Shown: in pieces, positions 5,973 through 14,176 of the stretch | How positions within the stretch are numbered: position 1 is the first letter of the stretch | How the letters are laid out: each line of letters begins with the position of its first letter | Made by a program: the position numbers and the translations under genes | NCBI GenBank assembly: GCA_903939665.1 | Contig: CAJAHZ010000431.1 | Span: forward strand, 1-19,736 | Length of the DNA: 19,736 nucleotides | From: an uncultured Pseudomonadota bacterium | GTDB taxonomy: Bacteria; Pseudomonadota; Gammaproteobacteria; Burkholderiales; Rhodocyclaceae | Direction: 5' to 3' | The notes under the pieces: model-generated | Told to the model about the DNA's origin: nothing | The model's input: the letters and a program-made list of their open reading frames with translations, nothing else | Database searches by the model: none

Positions 5973-8900
5973 ATGAGCAACCTCCTTCCTCTCTACGCCG
6001 AACTTCACTGCTGTTCCAACTTCTCCTTTCTGCGCGGCGCATCGCATCCTGAGGAACTTGTCGAGCGGGCGCAGGCACTTGGCTACAGCGCACTGGCGAT
6101 CACCGACGAATGTTCTCTGGCCGGTGCGGTGCGCGCCCACAAGGCGGCGAAGGGCGTCAATGCGGCGAGTCTGCAACTGATCATCGGCGCCGAATTTCGT
6201 CTGGCAGACGACGATTTCAGGCTCGTACTCCTGGCGCAGAACCGTGCCGGCTACGGCAACCTCTCGGCGCTCATCACGCTTGCCCGGCGACGGGCAGGGA
6301 AGGGGGCGTATCATCTGACGCGCGGCGATCTCGACGCCGCCGGTGATTTTGCCTTCAGCTCCGGCGCCGTGCCCGACTGTCTTGCCTTGTGGGTTCCTGG
6401 TGAGAACGCCACCGCCGAAGACGGTCGCTGGCTGGCGACGCGTTTCCCCGGTCGTGCCTGGCTGGCGGTTGAACTGCATTCGGGACTCAATGACGCAGCG
6501 CGGCTGGCAGCGTTGCTCACGCTTGCCGAGGTGAGCGGTCTGCCGGCGGTGGCTGCCGGTGACGTGCACATGCACCTGCGTACCCGCCGGCCATTGCAGG
6601 ATACGCTGACCGCGATCCGGCTCAATACCACCGTCTTTGCCGCCGGTCGTGCCCTGTTTGCCAACGGGGAGCGCTATCTGCGCGCGCGCTTGCGTCTGGC
6701 GCGCCTGTATCCGCCAGCCTTGCTTGCCGAAACCTTGCACATCGCCGCGCGCTGCAACTTTTCGCTCGACGAACTGCGTTACGAATACCCGGATGAGGTC
6801 GCGCCGCACGGCCGGACCCCCGCCGATTTTTTGCGCACCGAGGTTGGGGCAGGATTGGTGCGGCGTTACGGCAAAGCTATTCCGCCCAGCGTCAGCGAGC
6901 GTATCGAACACGAACTCAGGCTGATCGGCGAACTTGGCTACGAGCCGTATTTCCTCACCGTCTACGACATCGTCAACTTTGCCCGAAACCGCAACATTCT
7001 CTGTCAAGGGCGCGGTTCGGCAGCCAACTCGGCCGTGTGTTACGCGCTCGGCATCACCGAAGTCGACCCGGCGCGCTCCAATCTGCTCTTCGAGCGCTTT
7101 ATCTCAAAGGAGCGCGGCGAGCCGCCGGACATCGATGTCGACTTCGAGCATGAGCGACGCGAGGAGGTGATCCAGTACCTTTACACAAAATATGGCCGCG
7201 ACCGCGCAGCGCTGACGGCGGCGGTGATTACGTGGCGCACGCGTGGCTCACTGCGCGATGTCGGTCGTGCACTCGGTTTTGGCACTGCACAGATCGACGC
7301 GCTCGCCGGGTCACTGGCGTGGTGGGATCAGCGCGAGCAACTGCCTGAGCGCCTGCGTTCGGTCGGCCTCGACCCGCAGTCGCCGCGCGTTGCCAAGTGG
7401 CTGGCGCTGGCCGACGCGCTGCGCGGCTTTCCGCGGCATCTTTCGCAGCACGTCGGCGGCTTTGTCATCTCGCGCGGGCCGCTGTCGCGACTGGTGCCGG
7501 TGGAAAATGCCGCGATGATTGACCGCACCGTCATCCAGTGGGACAAGGACGACCTCGACGCCCTTGGCCTGCTCAAGATAGACATCCTCGCCCTTGGCAT
7601 GCTCTCGGCCATCCGTCGCGCGCTGGGTCTGGTTGGCCTGCCGATGCAGGACATCCCGGCGGAAGACCCGGCGGTGTACCAGATGATCTGCGCGGCCGAT
7701 ACGGTTGGCGTTTTCCAGATCGAATCGCGCGCGCAGATGGCCATGCTGCCGCGCCTCAAGCCGCGCAACTTTTATGACCTCGTGATCGAAGTCGCGCTCG
7801 TTCGCCCCGGCCCGATTCAGGGCGACATGGTGCATCCCTACCTGCGTCGCCGGCACGGCAAGGAGCGCATCGAGCCGATGCGCCCGGAGATCGCCGCCGT
7901 GCTTGGCCGTACCTGCGGCGTGCCGATTTTTCAGGAACAGGTGATGCAGCTTGCGGTCGTTGCCGCCGGCTTTACTCCCGGCGAGGCCGACAACCTGCGC
8001 CGCGCCATGGCTGCCTGGCGGCGCAAGGGAGGGCTCGAACCGTTTGAGAAAAAACTGATCGACGGCATGCGCGAACGCGGCCACGGCGAAGACTTCGCGC
8101 GCCGCATCTTTGCGCAGATCAAGGGCTTTGGCGAATACGGTTTTCCCGAGTCGCATGCCGCGTCGTTTGCGCTGCTTGTCTATGTCTCGGCGTGGATCAA
8201 GTGCCACCATCCGGCGGCTTTTCTCTGCGCCTTGCTCAACAGCCAGCCGATGGGCTTTTATGCACCCGCGCAGTTGGTGCAGGATGCGCAGCGGCATGGG
8301 GTTGAAGTTCGTCCGGTGACGGTGCAGGGCAGCCAGTGGGATGCCGCGCTGGAAGGCATAGCCGGCAGCGGGGGGGCGGCTGTTCGCCTCGGCCTCGGCG
8401 GCATTGCCGGGCTGACGCGTGCCGGTGCCGAGCGCCTCCTTGCCGCGCGCCGCCAGCAGAGTTTTTCCAGCGTGGCCGATCTTGCCGCGCGCGCCCGACT
8501 GGCGCGCTCCGACCTCGACGCACTGGCCGCAGCCGGCGCGCTCGCTACGCTCGCCGGCCATCGTCGGCAGGCTGCCTGGGCAGCGGCGGGCGTCGCTATT
8601 CAACTCGACCTGCTCGACAGCGTGCCGTTGCCGGAAGCCATTCCTGAACTGGCCGCCCCCAGTGAAGGCGAAGATTTGATCGCCGACTACGCCAGCACCG
8701 GCCTGACGCTCGGTCGCCATCCGCTGGCCCTGCTGCGCACGCGGCTTGCCGCGCAGCGCTTTATCTGCGCCGGCGAACTGCTCAGCGCCAAAGACCGCCA
8801 GCTGGCGCGCGCCGCCGGCATCGTCACCTGTCGGCAGCGACCGGGTACGGCGAGCGGCATTGTCTTCGTCACGCTTGAAGACGAAACCGGTTTCGCCAAC

Positions 8901-9080
8901 ATCGTCGTCCATGCAAAGCTTGTTGACAAGCAGTGTCGCGAGCTACTCGGCGCGCGTCTGCTCGGCGTGCTCGGGCAGGTGCAGCGCGAAGGCGAGGTTG
9001 TGCATCTGGTCGCCAAGCGTCTGGTCGATCTTAGCGCGCTGCTCGGTCGCCTGCCGACGGCGAGTCGGGATTTTCATTGA
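5973..9080 (+). CDS. dnaE2: Error-prone DNA polymerase DnaE2 (ImuC)
   Basis: DnaE2/ImuC is the C-family polymerase that performs translesion synthesis with ImuA and ImuB after DNA damage. The 1035-aa product has the size expected of DnaE2 and is shorter than replicative DnaE. The N-terminal PHP domain begins YAELHCCSNFSFLRGASHPEEL. The polymerase core has QGRGSAANSAVCYALGI, then PDIDVDF with catalytic D388 and D390, and the third Asp D537 in LLKIDILALG. Further blocks are VALVRPGPIQGDMVHPY and GFPESHAASFALLVY, and the OB-fold near residues 940-1000 is GIVFVTLEDETGFANIVV. It lacks the long C-terminal tau-binding region of DnaE1. The start ATG 5973 immediately follows the SOS palindrome and has no visible Shine-Dalgarno sequence. 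It is in an operon of its own rather than directly fused to imuB, because the hemerythrin gene intervenes. Confidence 0.97.
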   Translation: MSNLLPLYAELHCCSNFSFLRGASHPEELVERAQALGYSALAITDECSLAGAVRAHKAAKGVNAASLQLIIGAEFRLADDDFRLVLLAQNRAGYGNLSALITLARRRAGKGAYHLTRGDLDAAGDFAFSSGAVPDCLALWVPGENATAEDGRWLATRFPGRAWLAVELHSGLNDAARLAALLTLAEVSGLPAVAAGDVHMHLRTRRPLQDTLTAIRLNTTVFAAGRALFANGERYLRARLRLARLYPPALLAETLHIAARCNFSLDELRYEYPDEVAPHGRTPADFLRTEVGAGLVRRYGKAIPPSVSERIEHELRLIGELGYEPYFLTVYDIVNFARNRNILCQGRGSAANSAVCYALGITEVDPARSNLLFERFISKERGEPPDIDVDFEHERREEVIQYLYTKYGRDRAALTAAVITWRTRGSLRDVGRALGFGTAQIDALAGSLAWWDQREQLPERLRSVGLDPQSPRVAKWLALADALRGFPRHLSQHVGGFVISRGPLSRLVPVENAAMIDRTVIQWDKDDLDALGLLKIDILALGMLSAIRRALGLVGLPMQDIPAEDPAVYQMICAADTVGVFQIESRAQMAMLPRLKPRNFYDLVIEVALVRPGPIQGDMVHPYLRRRHGKERIEPMRPEIAAVLGRTCGVPIFQEQVMQLAVVAAGFTPGEADNLRRAMAAWRRKGGLEPFEKKLIDGMRERGHGEDFARRIFAQIKGFGEYGFPESHAASFALLVYVSAWIKCHHPAAFLCALLNSQPMGFYAPAQLVQDAQRHGVEVRPVTVQGSQWDAALEGIAGSGGAAVRLGLGGIAGLTRAGAERLLAARRQQSFSSVADLAARARLARSDLDALAAAGALATLAGHRRQAAWAAAGVAIQLDLLDSVPLPEAIPELAAPSEGEDLIADYASTGLTLGRHPLALLRTRLAAQRFICAGELLSAKDRQLARAAGIVTCRQRPGTASGIVFVTLEDETGFANIVVHAKLVDKQCRELLGARLLGVLGQVQREGEVVHLVAKRLVDLSALLGRLPTASRDFH

Positions 9081-9115
9081 CGGTGATTAACGCCAGCGGG
9101 CAGTTTTTAGAGCCG

Positions 9116-9139
9116 TGCGGGGGAATGTGATCACCCGCA
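9116..9139 (+). repeat. Short inverted repeat after dnaE2
   Basis: TGCGGG (9116-9121) and CCCGCA (9134-9139) can pair as a 6-bp stem, 35 bases after the dnaE2 stop. It overlaps the palindrome GTGATCAC (9127-9134). There is no T-run, so termination is only a possibility. It lies upstream of the scpB promoter candidate. Confidence 0.25.
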
Positions 9140-9167
9140 TCCAGTCCGAGAACTGGCGGGTGGCTGC

Positions 9168-9173
9168 TAGAAT
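9168..9173 (+). promoter_or_regulatory. Extended -10 promoter candidate for scpB
   Basis: TAGAAT preceded by TGC gives an extended -10 element (TGnTAGAAT), five of six to consensus. The -35 region (TCCGAG at 17 bases) is poor, as is common for extended -10 promoters. Transcription would begin near 9180, leaving a leader of about 23 bases before ATG 9203. Confidence 0.42.
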
Positions 9174-9202
9174 CGCCGCTCATTCATTCGCCGGCGGCCA
9201 TC

Positions 9203-9976
9203 ATGATTACCCAACTGATCGAAGGTGCCATCGGCACTATTACCCTGAATCACGAAGCCAAACGCAATGCGCTCTCTGAAGCGCTGGTTAACGAGGTGAT
9301 TGCCGCACTCGCTGAATTTGCCCGTCTGGAAGTGCGTTGTGCCGTGCTGCGGGCGGCGCCCGGTGTGAAGGTCTGGTCTGCAGGTCACGATGTTTCCGAG
9401 CTGCCGGAGGGCGGTCAGGATCCACTCGGCTGGCGCGATCCGCTGCGTCACCTGATCCGCGAACTGGAAAACTTCCCGGCGCCTATCATCGCCATGATCG
9501 AAGGCAGTGTATGGGGCGGTGCCTGCGAAACGGTACTGGCGTGCGATCTCATCATCGCAACGCCCGAAGCGAGCTTTGCCGCAACGCCTGCCAAGCATAG
9601 CGTTCCCTACAATGTCTCGGGCCTGCTGACTTTCCTGAACGCAGCGCATATCCACATTGCCAAGGAAATGCTGTTTACGGCGCAGCCGATTCTGGCCGGT
9701 CGACTGGAGCGAATGGGCATCATCAACCATGTCACACCGGCTGATGATATCGAGGAGTTTACCTACGCCACGGCGCGCATGATCGCTCAGAACGCGCCCT
9801 TGTCGATCTCGGTGATGAAAGAGCAACTGCGTATTCTGGCGGGTGCTCACACCATGTCGCCGCAGGATTTCGAGCGCATTCAAGGCTTGCGCCGAGTGGT
9901 GTACAACAGCCACGATTATTCAGAGGGCATTCGTGCCTTCAAGGAGAAGCGCAAGCCGAAATTCCAGGGGTATTGA
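9203..9976 (+). CDS. scpB: Methylmalonyl-CoA decarboxylase (ScpB/YgfG type, crotonase fold)
   Basis: This enzyme decarboxylates methylmalonyl-CoA to propionyl-CoA. The 257-aa product belongs to the crotonase superfamily and follows E. coli YgfG/ScpB closely over its whole length as I remember that sequence. Shared blocks include SAGHDVSELP (H62), DPLRHLIRELENFPAPIIAM, EGSVWGGACE forming the oxyanion-hole region, VPYNVSG (Y136), APLSISVMKEQLRILAGAHTM, FERIQGLRRVVYNSHDYSEG and the ending FKEKRKPKF. The conserved His and Tyr correspond to E. coli H66 and Y140. A general enoyl-CoA hydratase would carry the two catalytic Glu residues, which are not evident here. Unlike E. coli, no methylmalonyl-CoA mutase gene (scpA) is adjacent; the neighbours are dnaE2 and fadD. 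Possible roles are propionate formation from succinyl-CoA or removal of methylmalonyl-CoA. The specific-substrate call is strong but rests on motif similarity. Confidence 0.88.
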   Translation: MITQLIEGAIGTITLNHEAKRNALSEALVNEVIAALAEFARLEVRCAVLRAAPGVKVWSAGHDVSELPEGGQDPLGWRDPLRHLIRELENFPAPIIAMIEGSVWGGACETVLACDLIIATPEASFAATPAKHSVPYNVSGLLTFLNAAHIHIAKEMLFTAQPILAGRLERMGIINHVTPADDIEEFTYATARMIAQNAPLSISVMKEQLRILAGAHTMSPQDFERIQGLRRVVYNSHDYSEGIRAFKEKRKPKFQGY

Positions 9977-10180
9977 GCGACGGCATTCCCTTGACGGTAT
10001 CCGCGGGATTATCGGGAGTTCGCCGCGTCCTTGTTTCGGTCCGGCGAGACCTTCAAACGATGCATGCCGATTTCATTCACGCTTAATAGAAATGCGGCAT
10101 AACTAACTGCTGCATTACACAAGAAAATCTTCCAGGCGATGTCTGGAGATGACGTGAACAAGCGTGCCTGAGGAAACGAT

Positions 10181-11860
10181 ATGGACAAGATCTGGCTGAA
10201 GAGTTATCCCGAAGGTATCCCGCCCGAGGTCGATATCCATGAGTTTTCCTCGCTGCCGGATATTGTGGCAAAGACCTGTGCGCGGTTCGCCGGCTTGCCG
10301 GCGTTCAGCAATATGGGAGCGACGCTCACCTACTCAGGCCTCAATACGGCGACGCGGGATTTTGCTGCCTATCTGCAGAACGATCTGAGGCTCGCCAAAG
10401 GCGATCGGATAGCCTTGATGATGCCCAACCTGCTGCAATATCCGGTGGCCCTTTTCGGGGCGCTGCGCGCGGGGCTGACGGTGGTCAACTGCAATCCGCT
10501 TTACACGGCGCGTGAGCTTGAGCACCAGTTGAAGGATTCTGGTGCGACGGCGATTGTCGTGCTGGAGAATTTCGCTCATACGCTGCAGGAGGTGATCGAC
10601 AAGACGGCGATCAGGCACGTAATTACCACCGAAGTCGGCGACTTGCTGTCGCCGCTGACGAGGCTGCTGACCAATCTGGTGGTGAGGTACGTGAAACGCA
10701 TGGTCCCCGATTGGCAGATACAGGACACCATCGGCTTCAATGCAGCGCTTGATTCCGGGAAGCGCTACGAACTGAGAACCGTCCCGCTTGACCACGACGA
10801 TGTGGCTTTTTTGCAATATACCGGCGGAACGACGGGCGTGGCCAAAGGGGCAGTCCTGACGCATGGCAACATGGTGGCCAATCTGCAGCAGGCTTCGGCG
10901 TGGATCGGCACTGGCATGGAGGAGGGCGCCGAGGTGATGATCATTCCCCTGCCGCTCTACCACATCCTGTCACTTACCTGCAGCATGATCTTTTTCAAGA
11001 TCGGCGCCCATCTCGTGCTGGTGACCAACCCGCGCGATTTGCCGGGCTTCGTCAAGATGCTGGGACGGGTGAAATTTACGGCGATTCTTGGCGTCAATAC
11101 GCTGTTCAATGCCCTGCTCAATACGCCGGGTTTTGCCGAGGTGGCCGGGCATTCGCTGAAGCTGGCGTTTGCCGGCGGGATGGCGGTGCAGGAGCCGGTC
11201 GCCCGCCGCTGGGAGGCGCTGACGGGTGCGCCGCTGATCGAGGGCTACGGGTTGACCGAGACATCGCCGGTCGTTACCGGCAATCCGCTGAACATCAAGG
11301 ACTGGACCGGGACGATCGGGCTGCCGATACCGTCAACTGAGGTGACGATCCGCGCCGACAATGGCGAGGAGTTGCCGCTGGGCGAGGTGGGTGAGATTTG
11401 TGTGCGTGGGCCGCAGGTGATGAAGGCTTACTGGAATCGCCCCGATGAGACGGAAAAGGTGTTCATCGATGGCTGGTTCCGAACCGGCGATCTGGGCTTC
11501 ATGGATGAGCGGGGGTACATCAAGATGACCGATCGCAAGAAGGATGTGATGGTCGTTTCCGGTTTCAACGTGTACCCGAATGAAGTCGAGGAAGTCGTCA
11601 TCGCTCACCCGGGGGTGCTGGAAGTTGCGGCGATCGGCGTACCGGACGAGAAGTCGGGCGAGGCGGTGAAGGTGATTGTCGTGAAGAAAGATCCTGGCCT
11701 GACTGTCGAGGACGTGATCGCGCACTGCAAAAAAAACCTCACGGGCTACAAGGTGCCGAAATTGGTGGAGCTGCGCACCGAACCCTTGCCGAAGACCAAT
11801 ATCGGCAAGGTGTTGCGGCGTGTGTTGCGCGGTGAGCAGGTGCCGAGCACGCACAAGTAA
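10181..11860 (+). CDS. fadD: Long-chain fatty acid-CoA ligase (FadD family)
   Basis: The enzyme activates fatty acids with ATP and CoA via an acyl-AMP intermediate, feeding beta-oxidation. The 559-aa length is normal (E. coli FadD 561). ANL superfamily motifs are in order: P-loop YTGGTTGVAKG (213-223), the PLPLYHI core motif near 258, YGLTETSPV, GWFRTGDLG, the FACS signature DRKKDVMVVSGFNVYPNEVE, and the catalytic Lys K543 in LPKTNIGKVLRR. The start ATG 10181 has TGAGGA 6-7 bases upstream. The 204-base gap before it (9977-10180) holds no ORF. It has only weak promoter candidates (TTCACG at about 10075 with CATAAC 16 bases on). No FadR-type site was recognised. The gene is convergent with the ankyrin lipoprotein gene, 48 bases away. 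Confidence 0.95.
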   Translation: MDKIWLKSYPEGIPPEVDIHEFSSLPDIVAKTCARFAGLPAFSNMGATLTYSGLNTATRDFAAYLQNDLRLAKGDRIALMMPNLLQYPVALFGALRAGLTVVNCNPLYTARELEHQLKDSGATAIVVLENFAHTLQEVIDKTAIRHVITTEVGDLLSPLTRLLTNLVVRYVKRMVPDWQIQDTIGFNAALDSGKRYELRTVPLDHDDVAFLQYTGGTTGVAKGAVLTHGNMVANLQQASAWIGTGMEEGAEVMIIPLPLYHILSLTCSMIFFKIGAHLVLVTNPRDLPGFVKMLGRVKFTAILGVNTLFNALLNTPGFAEVAGHSLKLAFAGGMAVQEPVARRWEALTGAPLIEGYGLTETSPVVTGNPLNIKDWTGTIGLPIPSTEVTIRADNGEELPLGEVGEICVRGPQVMKAYWNRPDETEKVFIDGWFRTGDLGFMDERGYIKMTDRKKDVMVVSGFNVYPNEVEEVVIAHPGVLEVAAIGVPDEKSGEAVKVIVVKKDPGLTVEDVIAHCKKNLTGYKVPKLVELRTEPLPKTNIGKVLRRVLRGEQVPSTHK

Positions 11861-11908
11861 GCCGCCTAGCAGCTCCGCCCCAACGGCTGGCGTCGACAAC
11901 TCGCGAGC

Positions 11909-12553
11909 TTAATGTTTTGTGGCGTATTGCTGAAGCAGGGCGGTGGTTTTCGGGTGGTTGTTTTTGGTTGCGAAAGCGAGCGCGGTCGTTCCTTCACGGT
12001 CTTTTGCCTGTGGATCGGCGCCGCTCTGAATAAGAAGCGCGGCAATCTCGGGTTGACCAATCGAGGCCGCCAGATGCAGTGGCGTCAGACCGGTTTCGCT
12101 GGCGGCCTTGAGGTCTGCTTTCTTTTCGATGAGCAACTCGACGCATCCCCAGCTACCAGCCAGAACGGCCGCATGCAGGGGCGTCATGCCGACGCGGTCT
12201 TTGGCGTTGATGTCTGCACCGCTGGCAAGCAAAAGCGCTGCTGTTCTCGGTCGGCTATTGAAGGCCGCCATGTGCAAGGGGGTCCGGCCCAGCGCGTCCG
12301 TAACGTTGATGTTTGCGCCTTCTTCAATCAGCGACTTTACCTTGACCAGATCGCCTCGCGTTGCCGCTTTCGCGAGAGGAGATTCTGCAGCGGGAACGGT
12401 CTGCGCTGTTGCCGACGCCTCTTCCTTTTGCGTGGATGTGCTGTCCGTGGGTTTGCCGCATCCGGCGAGTGTAAGCGAAAGCGCCAGAAGGGCCATGGCT
12501 ACCGCAGAATATGCCTTTGTCTTGGAGCGAAGTTGTGTTTCAGATTGGTTCAA
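11909..12553 (-). CDS. Ankyrin-repeat lipoprotein
   Basis: The 214-aa product begins with a lipoprotein signal peptide: a polar, basic n-region, a hydrophobic stretch AVAMALLALSLTLAG and lipobox LAGC with C32 as the acylated residue. Residue +2 is Gly, not Asp, which by E. coli rules points to outer-membrane sorting. After a Ser/Thr/Ala/Glu-rich linker (33-57) come about five ankyrin repeats (about 57-85, 89-118, 122-151, 155-184, 188-210). Three carry the TPLH signature at 91-94, 124-127 and 157-160. Ankyrin repeats bind proteins, so a periplasmic adaptor is likely; the partner is unknown. The start is TTG at 12553 with AGAGG 6-7 bases upstream. The next in-frame Met (M20) would delete the charged n-region. 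The gene follows the HD-GYP regulator by 72 bases on the same strand and may share its transcript. Confidence 0.9.
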   Translation of the reverse strand: MNQSETQLRSKTKAYSAVAMALLALSLTLAGCGKPTDSTSTQKEEASATAQTVPAAESPLAKAATRGDLVKVKSLIEEGANINVTDALGRTPLHMAAFNSRPRTAALLLASGADINAKDRVGMTPLHAAVLAGSWGCVELLIEKKADLKAASETGLTPLHLAASIGQPEIAALLIQSGADPQAKDREGTTALAFATKNNHPKTTALLQQYATKH

Positions 12554-12625
12554 TTTGTGCCTCTATCGTGCGCGTTGGCTGCGTATAAGTGCATTGCTGA
12601 AGACGGGGTTGTTTGAGAAGTCATT

Positions 12626-14176
12626 TTATTGCTGTTCTGCGCTATCGCTTAACGCGGCAGTGCGGGCAGATTCGATCAGCTGGTTGAAGTCGCCCCGCGC
12701 ATGCACGGCCATGAATGCGGCAACAACCGTCGGATCAAATTGTGTGCCCGTGTTTTGCCTGATTTCATTGAGCGCGTCTTCGGTAGTCCACGAGTTCTTG
12801 TAGGAGCGCGGGCTGACCAGCGCGTCGAATACGTCGACGACCGACACGATGCGCGTGAGCAGCGAGTACTCCCGGGATGGCCGGCCTTCGGGGTAACCTT
12901 TGCCATCCCAGCGTTCATGGTGATGCATCGCGACCTCGCGGGCGATACGCATGAAATTGCTGCGACCGAGAATGGCCTTGCCGATTCGCGTGTGCTTTTG
13001 GATTTCGACAAATTCTTCCGCTGTGAGTTTGCCGGGTTTTTGCAGCAAGGCGTCGGGTATGCCGATCTTGCCGACGTCGTGCAGCCGACTGGCGCTTCCC
13101 CAGAGAACGGCTTCGTCTTCCGAAACACCGAGTTCGCGCGCGACGGCCTTGGTGTAATGATCGATGCGCTGGATATGGTCGCCGGTGGTTTTGTCCTTGA
13201 ACTCGGCGACTTCGGCGAGCATGTCGATTGCCTGGTCGAAGGACTCCTTGATGTCGGTGTGCAGGCGGATGTTTTCCAGCGCGCTGGAGCATTGTTGCGC
13301 CAGCACCATGATCAGGTTGCGATCGGCGCTGGGTAGCTCACGTGTTGGCTCGATGTAGATGAAGCCGACTGGTCGGCTTTCGACGATCAGCGGGATGACG
13401 ATGACGCGTTCCGAGAAGGTATTTGGTTTGCGTCCGTGCAGAATCATTGTCGAGCAGTCGCTTCTGATTTCTTCAAAACGCGTGCTGTCGGCAAAGTTTC
13501 CGCAGGCCGCCCGCACCTGGATTTCCTGCCCGTCGATGGTTGCCACGATACCGTCGAGCGTGCCGATGCAACTTGTTTCGGAGAGACGGCACAGGCCAAC
13601 AATCTGGGTCAGAACGCCCTCAAAAAATTCGCTCATCGAGGTGTTGGTCAGCCGGTAAATGTCGGGCGCTGCCGCCAGTACATGCGACAACCCGGCACGG
13701 CTGAGGTCGATGATCTTGAGATCACTGTAGGATTTTATTGCGGTTCGAACCGTGGTGTACAGACGGGTGGCGGTGAGCTCCGTTTTGTCCTTGTAGTCGT
13801 CGATGTCGTAATGGTCGATGACAAAACGCTCGGGGGCCGCGCCCGGTTGGCCGGTGCGGATGATGATGCGGATCATGTGGTTGCCGAGGGTCTTGCGGAT
13901 GTATTCGACCAGACGCAGGCCCGCATCGTCGGTTTCCATCACGATGTCGACCAGCGCGACCGCAATGTCATTGTGTGCAGCGAGCGTGGCCTTCGCTTCG
14001 TAGGCCGAGCCTGCCTGCAGGATTTCAAGCCCGCGTTCGGCAAAGCGGAAGTCCTTCAGGCAGAGGCGGGTTACTGTGCAGACATCCGGTTCGTCGTCGA
14101 CGACCAGCAGCTTCCATGGCGGCGCCGCATCGCCACGAAGCGGGGCGGTTGTTGATGTTTGTCGGGTCAGTTTCAT
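12626..14176 (-). CDS. Response regulator with receiver, DUF3369-like and HD-GYP domains (c-di-GMP phosphodiesterase)
   Basis: HD-GYP domains hydrolyse c-di-GMP. The 516-aa protein has a receiver at about 20-150 with the acidic pair D27-D28, phosphoacceptor D77 (VALVDIVME), T108 and K129 all intact. A middle domain at about 160-305 resembles the DUF3369/GAF-like module found in such regulators. The HD-GYP domain is at about 315-510. Active-site features are present: H366-D367 (RLHDVGKIGIPD), H395, H419-H420-E421 and G427-Y428-P429 (HHERWDGKGYPEG), and VVDVFDALVSPRSYK. The enzyme should therefore be active and phosphorylation-controlled. ATG at 14176 overlaps the kinase stop as ATGA, so kinase and regulator are translationally coupled and almost certainly a cognate pair. 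Confidence 0.95.
   Translation of the reverse strand: MKLTRQTSTTAPLRGDAAPPWKLLVVDDEPDVCTVTRLCLKDFRFAERGLEILQAGSAYEAKATLAAHNDIAVALVDIVMETDDAGLRLVEYIRKTLGNHMIRIIIRTGQPGAAPERFVIDHYDIDDYKDKTELTATRLYTTVRTAIKSYSDLKIIDLSRAGLSHVLAAAPDIYRLTNTSMSEFFEGVLTQIVGLCRLSETSCIGTLDGIVATIDGQEIQVRAACGNFADSTRFEEIRSDCSTMILHGRKPNTFSERVIVIPLIVESRPVGFIYIEPTRELPSADRNLIMVLAQQCSSALENIRLHTDIKESFDQAIDMLAEVAEFKDKTTGDHIQRIDHYTKAVARELGVSEDEAVLWGSASRLHDVGKIGIPDALLQKPGKLTAEEFVEIQKHTRIGKAILGRSNFMRIAREVAMHHHERWDGKGYPEGRPSREYSLLTRIVSVVDVFDALVSPRSYKNSWTTEDALNEIRQNTGTQFDPTVVAAFMAVHARGDFNQLIESARTAALSDSAEQQ

Noticed and set aside
7311..8912. Long open frame of 533 codons on the minus strand opposite dnaE2
   Set aside because: It lies wholly antisense to the well conserved dnaE2 core, has no recognisable motif, and long antisense frames are expected in GC-rich genes.
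11861..11908. Possible bidirectional terminator between convergent fadD and the ankyrin gene
   Set aside because: Only a 5-bp AGCCG/CGGCT pairing and the palindrome CTCGCGAG are visible, with no T-run on either strand.
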